A stretch of DNA of 64,000 bases from Phocaeicola fibrisolvens (lineage in GTDB: Bacteria; Bacteroidota; Bacteroidia; Bacteroidales; Bacteroidaceae): assembly GCF_025567125.1 (NCBI RefSeq), contig NZ_JAOQJI010000010.1, positions 1 to 64,000 of the forward strand, written 5' to 3'. The notes under the pieces were generated by a model, which was given only the letters and a program-made list of their open reading frames with translations, was not told the origin of the DNA and ran no database searches. The position numbers and the translations under genes were made by a program. Positions within the stretch are counted from its first letter, which is position 1, and the number at the start of each line of letters is the position of its first letter. Below, piece after piece: positions 1 to 9,076 of this stretch.

Positions 1-162
1 ACATTTACTTTTACTCTATATTGTAATTTACACTTGATTATCAGTCGTTTGCAGTTTTATGATATTCTGTGAAAGTATAAGTTCGAGAGCCGTTCTCTCC
101 GCGAAAAAGAGAAAAACAATTAACAAACTATTAATTAATTAATCTTAAAAATTAGACACACA

Positions 163-963
163 ATGAAAAAGTTATTTGCAATTCTTGCAGTGATGGGAGT
201 CCTCTCGTTTGGAATGACTCAGACAGCTATGGCTCAGGATTCAACAGCTACAGCAGCTCCGGCTCAGACAGAAGAAGTAGCGGCAGCTGATGAAGCAGCA
301 GCACCTGTAGTTGTTGAAGAAGGTGGTATGCACAAAGAGTTAAAAACTAAGTTTATTGAAGGTGATGCAGGCTTCATGTCATTGGTTGCTATCGCATTGG
401 TCCTTGGTTTGGCTTTCTGTATTGAACGTATTATTTACTTGAGCTTGGCTGAAGTTAACGTGAAGAAATTGATGGCTAAAGTTGAAGAAGCTTTGGAAAA
501 AGGTGATGTAGAAGGTGCAAAGACTGTTTGCCGCAACACTCGTGGTCCGATTGCTTCTATCTGCTATCAGGGTCTGATGAGAATCGATGAAGGTCTGGAT
601 GTAGTTGAACGTTCTGTAGTTTCTTACGGTGGTGTTCAGGCTGGTTACCTTGAAAAAGGATGCTCTTGGATTACATTGTTCATCGCGATGGCTCCGTCTT
701 TGGGATTCTTGGGAACTGTAATCGGTATGGTTATGGCGTTCGACCAGATTCAGATTGCTGGTGATATCTCTCCGACAGTTGTTGCAGGTGGTATGAAAGT
801 GGCCTTGATTACTACAATCTTCGGTTTGATCGTTGCTTTGATTCTTCAGGTGTTCTATAACTACATCTTGTCTAAGATTGAAGCTATTACAAGTCAGATG
901 GAAGATTCTTCTATCACATTGCTTGACATGATCATGAAGTATAATCTGAAATACAAAAAATAA
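163..963 (+). CDS. exbB: MotA/TolQ/ExbB proton channel family protein
   Basis: Proton-channel subunit of an ExbB-ExbD motor that passes inner-membrane proton-motive force to TonB-type proteins. The 266-residue protein starts with a signal-peptide-like segment (residues 1-25, ending TAMAQ), followed by an Ala/Glu-rich linker (about 26-55). Three hydrophobic segments follow near 71-93, 163-190 and 205-232; the middle one carries the family-typical APSLGFLGTVIGMV stretch. A cleavable-looking leader before the first membrane helix is an addition compared with the short E. coli ExbB. It is the first gene of a cluster with a small membrane protein and two ExbD genes, 8 bp before the next gene. The family call is firm; which TonB it serves is unknown. 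Confidence 0.93.
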   Translation: MKKLFAILAVMGVLSFGMTQTAMAQDSTATAAPAQTEEVAAADEAAAPVVVEEGGMHKELKTKFIEGDAGFMSLVAIALVLGLAFCIERIIYLSLAEVNVKKLMAKVEEALEKGDVEGAKTVCRNTRGPIASICYQGLMRIDEGLDVVERSVVSYGGVQAGYLEKGCSWITLFIAMAPSLGFLGTVIGMVMAFDQIQIAGDISPTVVAGGMKVALITTIFGLIVALILQVFYNYILSKIEAITSQMEDSSITLLDMIMKYNLKYKK

Positions 964-971
964 TTCGTACA

Positions 972-1439
972 ATGGCTAAATTATCATATAAAGTATCTTA
1001 CTATGTGTTCTATGTCTGCATAGCCGTTATATTGGTGGTGCTGGCGATGTTCTACTGCGTAGGATATGATGTAACAAATGCAGCCGGCTTGACCGAACCG
1101 ACCAATACGCCGGCATTGATGTACCTGATGTATGGTATGTTCTTCCTCTGTGTGGCAGTAACAGTGATTGCAGCTGCAGCACAGTTTGGAGCAGCTTTGA
1201 AAGATAATCCGAAAGCAGCAATCAAGTCTTTCATGGGACTTATCTTGTTGGCAGTGTTGCTCATCGTTACTTATAATATGGGATCTGATGCAGCCGTTAC
1301 AATGGGTGGTGGTACAGTATATGACAACAAGGTCATGCTGAAAGTGACAGACATGTTCTTGTATTCTACTTATGCATTGCTTATTGTTGCAGCAATCGGT
1401 ACATTGTTGAACTTGATTGGTGTTTTTAAACAGAAATAA
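972..1439 (+). CDS. small four-helix membrane protein of the exbB-exbD cluster
   Basis: A 155-residue protein with four hydrophobic segments (about 8-30, 48-75, 83-102 and 130-152) and no enzymatic motif that I recognise. It sits between exbB and the two exbD genes with short gaps on both sides (8 and 32 bp), so it is probably co-transcribed. Context suggests a membrane partner or accessory subunit of the ExbB-ExbD complex, but this is inference from position only; no domain was recognised. Confidence 0.8.
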   Translation: MAKLSYKVSYYVFYVCIAVILVVLAMFYCVGYDVTNAAGLTEPTNTPALMYLMYGMFFLCVAVTVIAAAAQFGAALKDNPKAAIKSFMGLILLAVLLIVTYNMGSDAAVTMGGGTVYDNKVMLKVTDMFLYSTYALLIVAAIGTLLNLIGVFKQK

Positions 1440-1471
1440 TTATTCATTGAGTTAAAACGGAGATTGATAAA

Positions 1472-2059
1472 ATGGCAAAAGGGAAAAGAAAAGTGCCGGG
1501 CATTAATGCCAGTTCAACGGCAGATATTTCTTTCATCTTGTTTATATTCTTCCTTATTACAACTTCAATGGATACTGACCGTGGTTTGGCAAGACGATTG
1601 CCGCCACCTCCTGAAAACACAGAAAATCAGGAAGATGTGATTGTAAAGGAAAGAAACGTTCTTCAGGTACGTATCAACAAGGATGACCAGTTGATGGTAG
1701 GAGGAGAATGGTTCGATATAAAGCAACTGAAAGAAAGAGCAAAGGAATTTATTTCCAATCCGAATAATGATGAGAATTTGCCGGAAAAGCATGCTAAGCA
1801 GCTTCCGTTCTTCGGTAATGTCATGATTACGGATAAGCATGTAATTTCTGTACAGAACGACGTGGGTACAAGTTATGACATGTACATTCAGGTTCAGAAC
1901 GAACTGGTGGCAGCTTACAATGAATTGCGTAACGAATTGGCTATGTCGCAATTTGGTAAGTCTTTGGCAGACTGTTCTGAAGATGAAAAGAAAGCTATAA
2001 CTGACTATTATCCGCAGAAGATATCTGAAGCAGAACCTAAAAAGTATGGAGGAAAATAA
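1472..2059 (+). CDS. exbD: ExbD/TolR family biopolymer transport protein (first copy)
   Basis: ExbD-type subunit: a short cytoplasmic N-terminus, one membrane helix (about 18-34) and a periplasmic domain. Asp18, in TADISFILF, stands where ExbD carries its essential membrane-embedded aspartate used in proton transfer. At 195 residues it is longer than the usual 130-150, with the extra length in the periplasmic part and a charged C-terminus. It lies 2 bp before a second exbD gene. The pair suggests a heteromeric ExbD complex, as is common in Bacteroidetes (inference). Confidence 0.92.
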   Translation: MAKGKRKVPGINASSTADISFILFIFFLITTSMDTDRGLARRLPPPPENTENQEDVIVKERNVLQVRINKDDQLMVGGEWFDIKQLKERAKEFISNPNNDENLPEKHAKQLPFFGNVMITDKHVISVQNDVGTSYDMYIQVQNELVAAYNELRNELAMSQFGKSLADCSEDEKKAITDYYPQKISEAEPKKYGGK

Positions 2060-2061
2060 AC

Positions 2062-2526
2062 ATGGGAAAATTTAATAAGACCGGTAAGCGTGAAATGCCT
2101 GAGTTGAATACTTCTTCTCTGCCTGACCTTATCTTTACCATGTTGTTCTTCTTCATGATTGTAACAACCATGCGTGAAGTTACATTGAAGGTTCAGTTCA
2201 GAGTGCCTCAGGCTACGGAACTGGAAAAACTGGAAAAGAAATCCTTGGTATCTTTTATCTATATCGGAAAACCGTTGAAGGAATTCCAGAAGACAATGGG
2301 TACTACAGACCGTATTCAGTTGAATGATAAGTTCGCTGAATCTTCAGAAGTACAGGATTACATTTATCAGGAGCGTGAAAACATGAAAGAAGAAGACAAG
2401 CCGTTTATGACTGTTTCCCTGAAGGTGGATGCAAAAACCAAGATGGGTATCGTAACAGAAGTAAAACAGGCTCTTCGTCAGGCATACGCACTGAAGATTA
2501 ACTATTCAGCTACTCAGCGTCAGTAA
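2062..2526 (+). CDS. exbD: ExbD/TolR family biopolymer transport protein (second copy)
   Basis: Second ExbD subunit, 154 residues, 2 bp downstream of the first. It has one membrane helix (about 21-38, LPDLIFTMLFFFMIVTTM) with the conserved aspartate at residue 22, followed by a periplasmic domain. Its sequence is clearly different from the first copy beyond the helix, so this is not a recent duplication. It is the last gene of the cluster; a terminator follows within 25 bp. Confidence 0.93.
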   Translation: MGKFNKTGKREMPELNTSSLPDLIFTMLFFFMIVTTMREVTLKVQFRVPQATELEKLEKKSLVSFIYIGKPLKEFQKTMGTTDRIQLNDKFAESSEVQDYIYQERENMKEEDKPFMTVSLKVDAKTKMGIVTEVKQALRQAYALKINYSATQRQ

Positions 2527-2546
2527 TAGTTTTTCATACTTACAAG

Positions 2547-2580
2547 AAAAGGCTGTCTCTTTAGAGATGGCCTTTTTTTT
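2547..2580 (+). terminator. rho-independent terminator of the exbB-exbD cluster
   Basis: GGCTGTCTC pairs with GAGATGGCC (two G-T wobbles) around a short TTTA loop, followed by an uninterrupted run of eight T. It lies 20 bp after the second exbD stop codon. Confidence 0.85.
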
Positions 2581-2834
2581 ATGCCTTTTGAGGAGGTCTT
2601 ATTGGTGTGATGTGGACTGAAACTCTTTATGTGGGATTGTTGTCATTCTGTTTCTGTGGGAGAAGGAGGGGAAAAGGAGGGAAATGCAGTGGCATACATA
2701 TTCTTGTCTGAACATGCGGGGGAGAAAATGAATGTTTTCTGTTACTAAAGGATAAGAAGGTATATGGGTATTTGTATGAAGAGAGTTGTTGGGCTGCTCC
2801 TTTTTAAGTGAAATAAGGGCAGAGTTTGTGTTTC
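2581..2834. other. intergenic gap, nothing recognised
   Basis: About 250 bp between the exbD terminator and the 3' end of the convergent MATE gene. It is G-rich on the + strand with short purine runs. I found no plausible coding frame, RNA structure or repeat array. Confidence 0.6.
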
Positions 2835-4199
2835 TTATTGTGAAACGATGGGAGGAGCAAGTAATGATTGTTTCTTTTTCCAGTAATACACTTGTCCGTA
2901 AATATCAGCCAATGCCCAGCCAATAGGTATGGACCACCAGATACCGTGTACGCCAATGGAAGGAATAGATGCCAAAAAATAGGCTAAGGCTACGCGTGTC
3001 CCTAGAGAAAGTATCGTGAGTATGATGGATAGGTGAGGCTTGCATATCGCCCGGTAAAAGCCATACCATAGAAACAAGTAACCGATGCCTAAGTAGAAAC
3101 TGCCTTCCACCCGGAGATATTCTACCCCAATCCGGATAATTTCTTTTTCGTCCGATGAAATAAAAATCTGCATTAGCCAGGGAGCGGTCAGGAAGATAAG
3201 CGCTGAGAGAAGCAGGCAGAAGAGTGTAGTCATCCAGAACGCTTTTTTGAATCCTTGCAGGATGCGCTCTTTCTTTCCGGCTCCGTAGTTTTGGGCGGTG
3301 AAGGTAGAAAAGGCATTGCCGAAATCCTGTACGGGCATGTAAGCAAAGGAATCAATTTTAACGGCGGCGGTGAAGGCAGCCATGACGGAGGTACCGAAAC
3401 TGTTGACCAGTCCCTGTACCATCAGAATGCCAAAGTTCATGACCGATTGTTGTATGCAAGTCAGCGAGACATACGAAAATACTTGCCTGACGAGTGGACG
3501 GCTTATCTTGAAGTCTTTACATGTAAGCCGTGTTTCCGGAATTTTTCTCCAGCAGTACAGCCAAAGTCCGATGGCCGAAACGGCTTGCGAGAGGACCGTG
3601 GCTGTGGCTGCTCCTGCAATACCGTAGCCGAGTCGAAGGATAAACAGCAGGTCGAGTACGATGTTTAATACGACGGAGATTGCCAGATAGACTAAAGGGG
3701 TAAAGGAATTGCCTAATGCCCGCAGGAGGTAGGCATAATAATTATACAAGTAGACGAACCAGATACCGATAAAAGTAATTTTCAGGTAGTCATACGTCAT
3801 TTCTTGTAACTCTTCCGGAGTTTGCAGCCATTGGATAATCGGACGAATGCAGCTGATGGCGAAAGCGAAAATGAGGAAGGTAGCAATGCCCGTAATGAGT
3901 AGAGCAGCTGCTTGAGTGCGTTTCAGGAGTTCATAGTCTTTGGCTCCGTAGCGCATGGAGAACAAGGCACTGCATCCCATGCACAGACCGATGAAAATGG
4001 AAGTGATAAATACCATGAGCGTGTAGGAAGATCCTACGGCGGCCAGCGCGTTGGCTCCTAGCGTTTGGCCGATAATCAGTGTATCCGCAATGTTGTATCC
4101 TTGTTGGAGCAGGTTGCCGAGGATGAGGGGATAAGCCAGACAAAGCATGCTTTGGGTGATATTTCCCGAAGTGAGGTCTTTCGTGCGACTGGTCTGCAT
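2835..4199 (-). CDS. MATE family efflux transporter
   Basis: Multidrug and toxin extrusion (MATE/NorM type) antiporter of the inner membrane, 454 residues with about twelve hydrophobic segments in two related halves. The N-terminal pattern (SMLCLAYPLILGNLLQQGYNIADTLIIGQ) and the second-half PVQDFGNAFSTFTAQNYGAG segment are typical of Bacteroides MATE proteins. The substrate cannot be read from sequence. The gene follows the tRNA-Leu terminator and appears to be a separate unit. Confidence 0.92.
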   Translation of the reverse strand: MQTSRTKDLTSGNITQSMLCLAYPLILGNLLQQGYNIADTLIIGQTLGANALAAVGSSYTLMVFITSIFIGLCMGCSALFSMRYGAKDYELLKRTQAAALLITGIATFLIFAFAISCIRPIIQWLQTPEELQEMTYDYLKITFIGIWFVYLYNYYAYLLRALGNSFTPLVYLAISVVLNIVLDLLFILRLGYGIAGAATATVLSQAVSAIGLWLYCWRKIPETRLTCKDFKISRPLVRQVFSYVSLTCIQQSVMNFGILMVQGLVNSFGTSVMAAFTAAVKIDSFAYMPVQDFGNAFSTFTAQNYGAGKKERILQGFKKAFWMTTLFCLLLSALIFLTAPWLMQIFISSDEKEIIRIGVEYLRVEGSFYLGIGYLFLWYGFYRAICKPHLSIILTILSLGTRVALAYFLASIPSIGVHGIWWSIPIGWALADIYGQVYYWKKKQSLLAPPIVSQ

Positions 4200-4221
4200 G
4201 GTTTATGGAGTATGATAAAAT

Positions 4222-4261
4222 AAAATGGATTTAATAAACGCGTGTTTATTAAATCCATTTT
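4222..4261 (-). terminator. perfect 18-bp hairpin downstream of tRNA-Leu
   Basis: AAAATGGATTTAATAAAC and its exact complement flank a GCGT loop. On the minus strand it lies 7 bp after the tRNA 3' end and is followed by ATTTTATC. It most likely terminates the tRNA transcript ahead of the MATE gene. Confidence 0.8.
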
Positions 4262-4268
4262 TACTATG

Positions 4269-4350
4269 TGCGCCTGATAGGACTCGAACCTACACGTCTC
4301 ACGACACCAGATCCTAAGTCTGGCGCGGCTACCAATTACGCCACAGGCGC
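4269..4350 (-). tRNA. tRNA-Leu (anticodon UAG)
   Basis: Read on the minus strand, the 7-bp acceptor stem GCGCCTG/CAGGCGC closes a full cloverleaf. The anticodon stem CCAGA/TCTGG holds the loop CTTAGGA, giving anticodon TAG for leucine CUA codons. A variable arm and a T-loop with GGTTCGAGTCC are present. The discriminator base is A and CCA is not encoded. An 18-bp terminator hairpin follows. Confidence 0.95.
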
Positions 4351-4421
4351 GTACAGAAAACGATTTCTGCATTTGCGGAGGCAAAGGTAGGAATAATTTC
4401 CCGAATCTCCAAATTTGCGGG

Positions 4422-5447
4422 TTAATTCTTTAGTATTTTGATGGCGGTTTCAATGAGCGTATCTTTTCCCCGTTGCATGTCTTCGCTGGTCATGTCCACT
4501 TTCACATCCGGTTCGATACCAAACTCCAGTTGGTTCATGTCCGGGTCGAACATGGGGCTGGCCGAGAAACGGATGGACCATCCGTTGGGGATTTCGGAAC
4601 TGAACGGCAGGCCGGAACCGCCTCCGGTCGTATCTCCCAGGGTCGTTACATTTGGGAACTGCCGCATGGTGTTCACAAAGTCGTTGGTAGCACTATAGGA
4701 ACGTCTGTTGGTCAATACCACAGCCTTTTTCTGCCAACGGATGCTGTTAGACGGTTCCTGATACACTGGTTCCGGATCGGAAAAGTCATTGTGGCCGGGT
4801 CCCGTTTTGTGGCGGATGTAGCCCACCAGCACCTTTTCGTTGGTAAACCGGGAGGCTAGCTTTTGGGCTGTAGTCAGGCTACCCCCTCCGTTATTGCGCA
4901 CGTCGATAATCACTCCGTCGCAGATTTCCAGTTTCTTTAGCATCTGGTCTAGGTTTCCGTCACCAATGCCGTCGGAGAAACTCTCGCAGTACACATAGCC
5001 GATGTTGTTGTCCAGTATCTGGTAGGTGAGTCCGGAAGTGATGATATAGTCTTTTTTAAGGTAATTGCTTTGGATGCTGTCGCTGAAATTGCGCGGGTAG
5101 GCATCAAACCATTCCCGGTATTGCGAGCTGCCTAAGGAGCTGCTCAGATTCACATGGCCGTCCCTGAGTTCGTTGACCATATCTGAAAGAACTTCAAAAA
5201 GATTCTCCCAGCTCATCGACGAAGAAATCCGTTTCGCATAGCGGGTGTGTACTTCGTCCCAGTCCAGACCATACACTTCCTTTTTGTAATCCAGGAAACA
5301 ATATTGCTCGTCGATGATTTTCCAGAGCGATTCAAAATTGGCTTCCGGTGTATTGCCCTGAATGTCTTCACGGATACATGAAGAGAATACGGTGCAGGCC
5401 AGCATCAGCAGGAGGCCATATAGGGAAAAATGATATATCTTCTTCAT
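4422..5447 (-). CDS. S41 family peptidase, lipoprotein
   Basis: Predicted envelope serine protease of the S41 (C-terminal processing/tricorn-type) family, 341 residues. A lipoprotein signal ends at Cys24 (FSSC). The N-terminal helical region covers about 30-100, and the core holds GVIIDVRNNGGGSL near 180 and NRRSYSATNDF near 250, where the Ser of SYSATN fits the S41 nucleophile. A GDTTGGG segment follows. No PDZ domain is obvious. It starts 1 bp after the DUF3316 gene, which itself follows parC by 4 bp, so all three probably share a transcript. The substrate is unknown. Confidence 0.88.
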   Translation of the reverse strand: MKKIYHFSLYGLLLMLACTVFSSCIREDIQGNTPEANFESLWKIIDEQYCFLDYKKEVYGLDWDEVHTRYAKRISSSMSWENLFEVLSDMVNELRDGHVNLSSSLGSSQYREWFDAYPRNFSDSIQSNYLKKDYIITSGLTYQILDNNIGYVYCESFSDGIGDGNLDQMLKKLEICDGVIIDVRNNGGGSLTTAQKLASRFTNEKVLVGYIRHKTGPGHNDFSDPEPVYQEPSNSIRWQKKAVVLTNRRSYSATNDFVNTMRQFPNVTTLGDTTGGGSGLPFSSEIPNGWSIRFSASPMFDPDMNQLEFGIEPDVKVDMTSEDMQRGKDTLIETAIKILKN

Positions 5448-5448
5448 A

Positions 5449-6294
5449 TCAGTAGGGAGTAACGTTTGAAGGCATGGTGATTCGGTTCTTACCTTTCAGC
5501 AGATAGAAATTCTTCACGAAGCCAATCATGAAATCATGTGAGTAAGTATGGTACTTCAGGTGGTTGACCTTGGCCTGCTGGAGGTCGCAGACATAGGCTA
5601 CACGCATTGTGACTTTCCGGATAGGGAAGTCGAGGGTCAGCATCTGCCGTAGAGAAGGGCTGTTGTGGAGTGAAGTAAACAGCACATTCTTTCCTTTATG
5701 TCCCAAGGAGAACATTTCGTAGTATGACAGTCCGAATTCGGGAGAGAACATGGCACCCAGCAACGGAAGGTTGGCCTGGTAACGTACTACTAGCGGATAA
5801 TTGCCAATGTGGAACTTGTAGATGGCCATGCCGGAGATGCCCAGACTACCGTACGCTTTGGCCTGTGCCGGGTTATTGGAATTGCGCGTATTGTACACGA
5901 ATCCCCCGTTCAGGTCAATTGTCGGGCCGGCCAGCAGCTTCAGCTGCTCACTGAGACGGAACTGATAGTGGAGAGCATAACTCCAGTTCAGCAGTCCGGT
6001 ATACATATAGCCTGTCTTGCTGGGATTGTGTGTGTACGACATGTAGGCCTGTAATAGATTTTGTGCCGATACATTTCCATTCATCAGCCGGGTCATGCGC
6101 ATATTCTCGCGCAGGATACGTACCTCCGGCCCTTTGTATTCCAATGGAGAAAGATACGTGTCGAGCACGTTGCTTACGCCTGCTCCGTAGAGTACGGAAC
6201 GCATCACGTAGCGGGTCGCGCGCAAGCTGTCTTCCTGTGCATGAAGCACAAAGGCCGACAGGCAGGCGCAGAGTAGAAAGAAAATTCGTTTCAT
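5449..6294 (-). CDS. DUF3316 family exported protein
   Basis: A 281-residue protein with a signal peptide (about 1-19, cut after VLHAQ). The rest is rich in alternating aromatic and polar residues, in keeping with a beta-rich outer-membrane or periplasmic protein. I recognise it as DUF3316, a Bacteroidetes family of unknown function, from the segment TRYVMRSVLYGAGVSNVLDT and the overall pattern. It lies between parC (4 bp upstream) and the S41 lipoprotein (1 bp downstream). No enzymatic motif is visible. Confidence 0.75.
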   Translation of the reverse strand: MKRIFFLLCACLSAFVLHAQEDSLRATRYVMRSVLYGAGVSNVLDTYLSPLEYKGPEVRILRENMRMTRLMNGNVSAQNLLQAYMSYTHNPSKTGYMYTGLLNWSYALHYQFRLSEQLKLLAGPTIDLNGGFVYNTRNSNNPAQAKAYGSLGISGMAIYKFHIGNYPLVVRYQANLPLLGAMFSPEFGLSYYEMFSLGHKGKNVLFTSLHNSPSLRQMLTLDFPIRKVTMRVAYVCDLQQAKVNHLKYHTYSHDFMIGFVKNFYLLKGKNRITMPSNVTPY

Positions 6295-6298
6295 GCGG

Positions 6299-8947
6299 TT
6301 AAAAGAGTTTCATTTGTCCGTCGTCTTCCTGGATATCCTCTTCTTCAGCTCCGTCTTCCTCTTCTTTTTCCGGTTCTTCCGGTTCCGGCTCCGGCATGCG
6401 GGTCGGTTCCAGTTCGGTAATCCGGTCGACAGTATAAGTGGTCAGACGTTTGCCCTTGGCTTTGAAGCTCTTGACACCCACAAAGTCGCTGGCTTCCAGC
6501 ACGAGTGCTTCCCGGAAGCTGTCGTGTCCGCCAAAATCGACTTGTATGCGCGGGTACACCTGACAAGTCAGGAGGATGAGTTGGGTATGTTTGTTGTCGC
6601 CCAGGAAATTCTGTTTCTTGTTGGTCGCTTCGAAGGTGAACCGTTTCAGGTACGGATAATTCTGCTGGTCAGCATCATAGAGTACGGCTGTCCATACCTT
6701 ATCGGGATTGAACTTCTCGATGCAGAGAATGTCCGGATCATAATGGTTGTTCAGGTCGAAGTTCGTGGTGTAGAACTCTCCGTTCTTTTGAATAACCAGG
6801 ATACTTTCATCGCTTTGGAATTCGCCCAAGTACTGTCCTCTGCCGTCGTAGTTGAGTCGCAGCACGTCGTGGTCGAACCATACCTTTCTGCCGCCGAGTG
6901 TGGAACCTCCTTTCTGTTTCAGGCTGATTTTGTGTACCTCGGCCTTGGTAAGCAGATTACCCATCGACTGCTTGCCCTTGATGTGGATGGTGCTGAAGTC
7001 CTTTTCGAAGGTCGGTTTCTTGATACGGGGCGTTGGGCGCAGGATGACCCGGATGACTTCCGCTTCTCCGTTGGGATTGGCTGTGAAGTAGACAATCTTG
7101 GAGCCTGGCGTACCTTGTGTCACGTCGTACTCCCGGTCGCGGATGATGGAGGTCACATTGAAGCGTTTGATATAATAATACCCATCCTTTCCGTCACGGT
7201 AAATGACGTTGTAGATGGTACGTTTGTCGTTCTTTTTGAATACGTTGACATACAGGATGTTCTTCCCGACAAACAGCTTGTCGGACACACGGACAATCTT
7301 ATACTTTCCGTCCTTGTAGAAGATAATCACATCGTCGATGTCGGAACAGTTGCACACATACTCGTCTTTTTTCAGTCCCGTACCGATGAAGCCTTCTTCC
7401 CGGTTGATGTACAGCTTTTCGTTGGCTTCCGCCACTTTGGTCGCCACGATGGTGTCGAAGTTGCGGATTTCCGTACGACGAGGGAAATTCTTTCCGTATT
7501 TCTCTTTCAGGTGCTGATACCAGTCGATGGTATATTCCGTGATGTGTGCCAAGTGGTTGTCAATCTCCTCCAGCTGGGCTTTTAAACGGGCGATGAATTC
7601 GTCCGCCTTGTCCTTGTTGAACTTGAGGATACGCGCCATCTTGATTTCCATCAGTTTGAGGATATCTTCTTTCGTCACTTCGCGCACGAACTGCGGATAA
7701 AACGGAGTCAACCGTTCGTCAATATGCTCGCAGGCTGCATCCATGGACTCTGCCTGTTCGAATTGCTTGTCCTTGTAAATCCGCTCTTCGATGAAGATTT
7801 TCTCCAAGGACGCAAAATGCAAGGTTTCCAGCGTTTCGTCCCGCTGTATTTCCAGTTCTTTCCGGAGCAGGGCCAGTGTGTTGTCGACCGATTTCTTCAG
7901 CACTTTGCTCACCGAGAGGAAATGCGGTTTCTTGTTGTCGATGACACAGCAGTTGGGCGAGATGTTCACCTCGCAGTCCGTAAAGGCATACAAGGCATCC
8001 AGTGTCTTGTCGGACGATACACCTGGCGTGAGATGTACCAGAATCTCCACCTTTCCAGCCGTGTTGTCGTCTACTTTCCGAACCTTAATCTTTCCCTTTT
8101 CGATGGCCTTCAGAATGGAATCAATCAGAGACGATGTGGTTTTCCCGTAGGGAATCTCGCTGATGCACAATGTCTTGTTGTCGAGCTTGGAAATCTTGGC
8201 CCGTACGCGTACCACGCCTCCTCTTTCGCCGTCGTTGTAACGGGACACATCGATGGAGCCTCCAGTCTGGAAGTCCGGATAGAGCTGAAAGTCTTCTCCG
8301 TGCAGGTAAGCAATGGCCGCATCGCACAATTCGTTGAAGTTATGGGGAAGAATCTTGGAAGAAAGTCCTACGGCGATACCTTCTACCCCCTGAGCCAACA
8401 GTAGCGGGAATTTCACCGGCAGGGTGACCGGTTCCCGGTTTCTTCCGTCGTAGGAAGCCTGCCATTCCGTGGTTTTCGGGTTGAACACTACGTCGAGGGC
8501 GAATTTGGATAGCCGGGCTTCGATGTAACGGGGAGCCGCTGCGCTGTCGCCCGTCAGGATGTTACCCCAGTTTCCTTGGCAGTCGATGAGCAGGTCTTTC
8601 TGTCCCAGTTGCACAAGGGCGTCTCCGATGGAAGCATCTCCGTGCGGATGAAACTGCATGGTGTGTCCCACGATGTTGGCCACCTTGTTGTAGCGGCCGT
8701 CGTCCAGACGTTTCATGGAGTGGAGAATGCGTCGCTGCACCGGTTTCAATCCGTCGTTGATGTGGGGTACGGCACGCTCCAGAATCACGTATGAGGCATA
8801 GTCCAGAAACCAGTTCTGGTACATGCCGCTCAGCTGGTGCTTCACCGCCTCGTCGGTGGTCGATACAGGTTTGTAGTCAGAGTGTTCTTCTTTTTCAGGC
8901 AGATTTGCCGTTTGCTTTTCGTCCTTGTCAAAAGTATCTTCGCTCAT
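6299..8947 (-). CDS. parC: DNA topoisomerase IV / gyrase-type subunit A
   Basis: Type IIA topoisomerase DNA-cleavage subunit, 882 residues from the ATG chosen here. The breakage-reunion domain carries KPVQRRILHSM near 69-78, HPHGDAS near 100-106 and the catalytic tyrosine at about 141 in APRYIEAR. A coiled-coil gate follows near 420-480, then a C-terminal beta-pinwheel and an acidic tail (EPEEPEKEEEDGAEEED). A clear QRRGGKG GyrA box was not found, which favours ParC over GyrA. A longer frame starts with TTG at 8983, but an exact -7 promoter element overlaps that codon, so the ATG at 8947 is preferred. parE is not in the window. Confidence 0.9.
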   Translation of the reverse strand: MSEDTFDKDEKQTANLPEKEEHSDYKPVSTTDEAVKHQLSGMYQNWFLDYASYVILERAVPHINDGLKPVQRRILHSMKRLDDGRYNKVANIVGHTMQFHPHGDASIGDALVQLGQKDLLIDCQGNWGNILTGDSAAAPRYIEARLSKFALDVVFNPKTTEWQASYDGRNREPVTLPVKFPLLLAQGVEGIAVGLSSKILPHNFNELCDAAIAYLHGEDFQLYPDFQTGGSIDVSRYNDGERGGVVRVRAKISKLDNKTLCISEIPYGKTTSSLIDSILKAIEKGKIKVRKVDDNTAGKVEILVHLTPGVSSDKTLDALYAFTDCEVNISPNCCVIDNKKPHFLSVSKVLKKSVDNTLALLRKELEIQRDETLETLHFASLEKIFIEERIYKDKQFEQAESMDAACEHIDERLTPFYPQFVREVTKEDILKLMEIKMARILKFNKDKADEFIARLKAQLEEIDNHLAHITEYTIDWYQHLKEKYGKNFPRRTEIRNFDTIVATKVAEANEKLYINREEGFIGTGLKKDEYVCNCSDIDDVIIFYKDGKYKIVRVSDKLFVGKNILYVNVFKKNDKRTIYNVIYRDGKDGYYYIKRFNVTSIIRDREYDVTQGTPGSKIVYFTANPNGEAEVIRVILRPTPRIKKPTFEKDFSTIHIKGKQSMGNLLTKAEVHKISLKQKGGSTLGGRKVWFDHDVLRLNYDGRGQYLGEFQSDESILVIQKNGEFYTTNFDLNNHYDPDILCIEKFNPDKVWTAVLYDADQQNYPYLKRFTFEATNKKQNFLGDNKHTQLILLTCQVYPRIQVDFGGHDSFREALVLEASDFVGVKSFKAKGKRLTTYTVDRITELEPTRMPEPEPEEPEKEEEDGAEEEDIQEDDGQMKLF

Positions 8948-8980
8948 ATTCAAATGGGTCCTATGTAAAAGAGATTCGGG

Positions 8981-8988
8981 CAAAGTTA
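8981..8988 (-). promoter_or_regulatory. -7 promoter element of parC
   Basis: TAACTTTG matches the Bacteroides consensus TAnnTTTG and lies 33 bp upstream of the ATG at 8947. No clear -33 box. It overlaps the alternative TTG start, arguing against that start. Confidence 0.65.
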
Positions 8989-9076
8989 CTGAAAATTCTG
9001 TAAGGTGGAAATAACTGACTTACAATTCTGGACCTTGCAAGGGGCATTTTTAGGGAAATCCCTTTTCGGAAATACC

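Noticed and set aside
6293..7585. 430-codon open frame on the + strand
   Set aside because: It is the antisense of parC in a codon-biased region; no domain or start context, and parC is certain.
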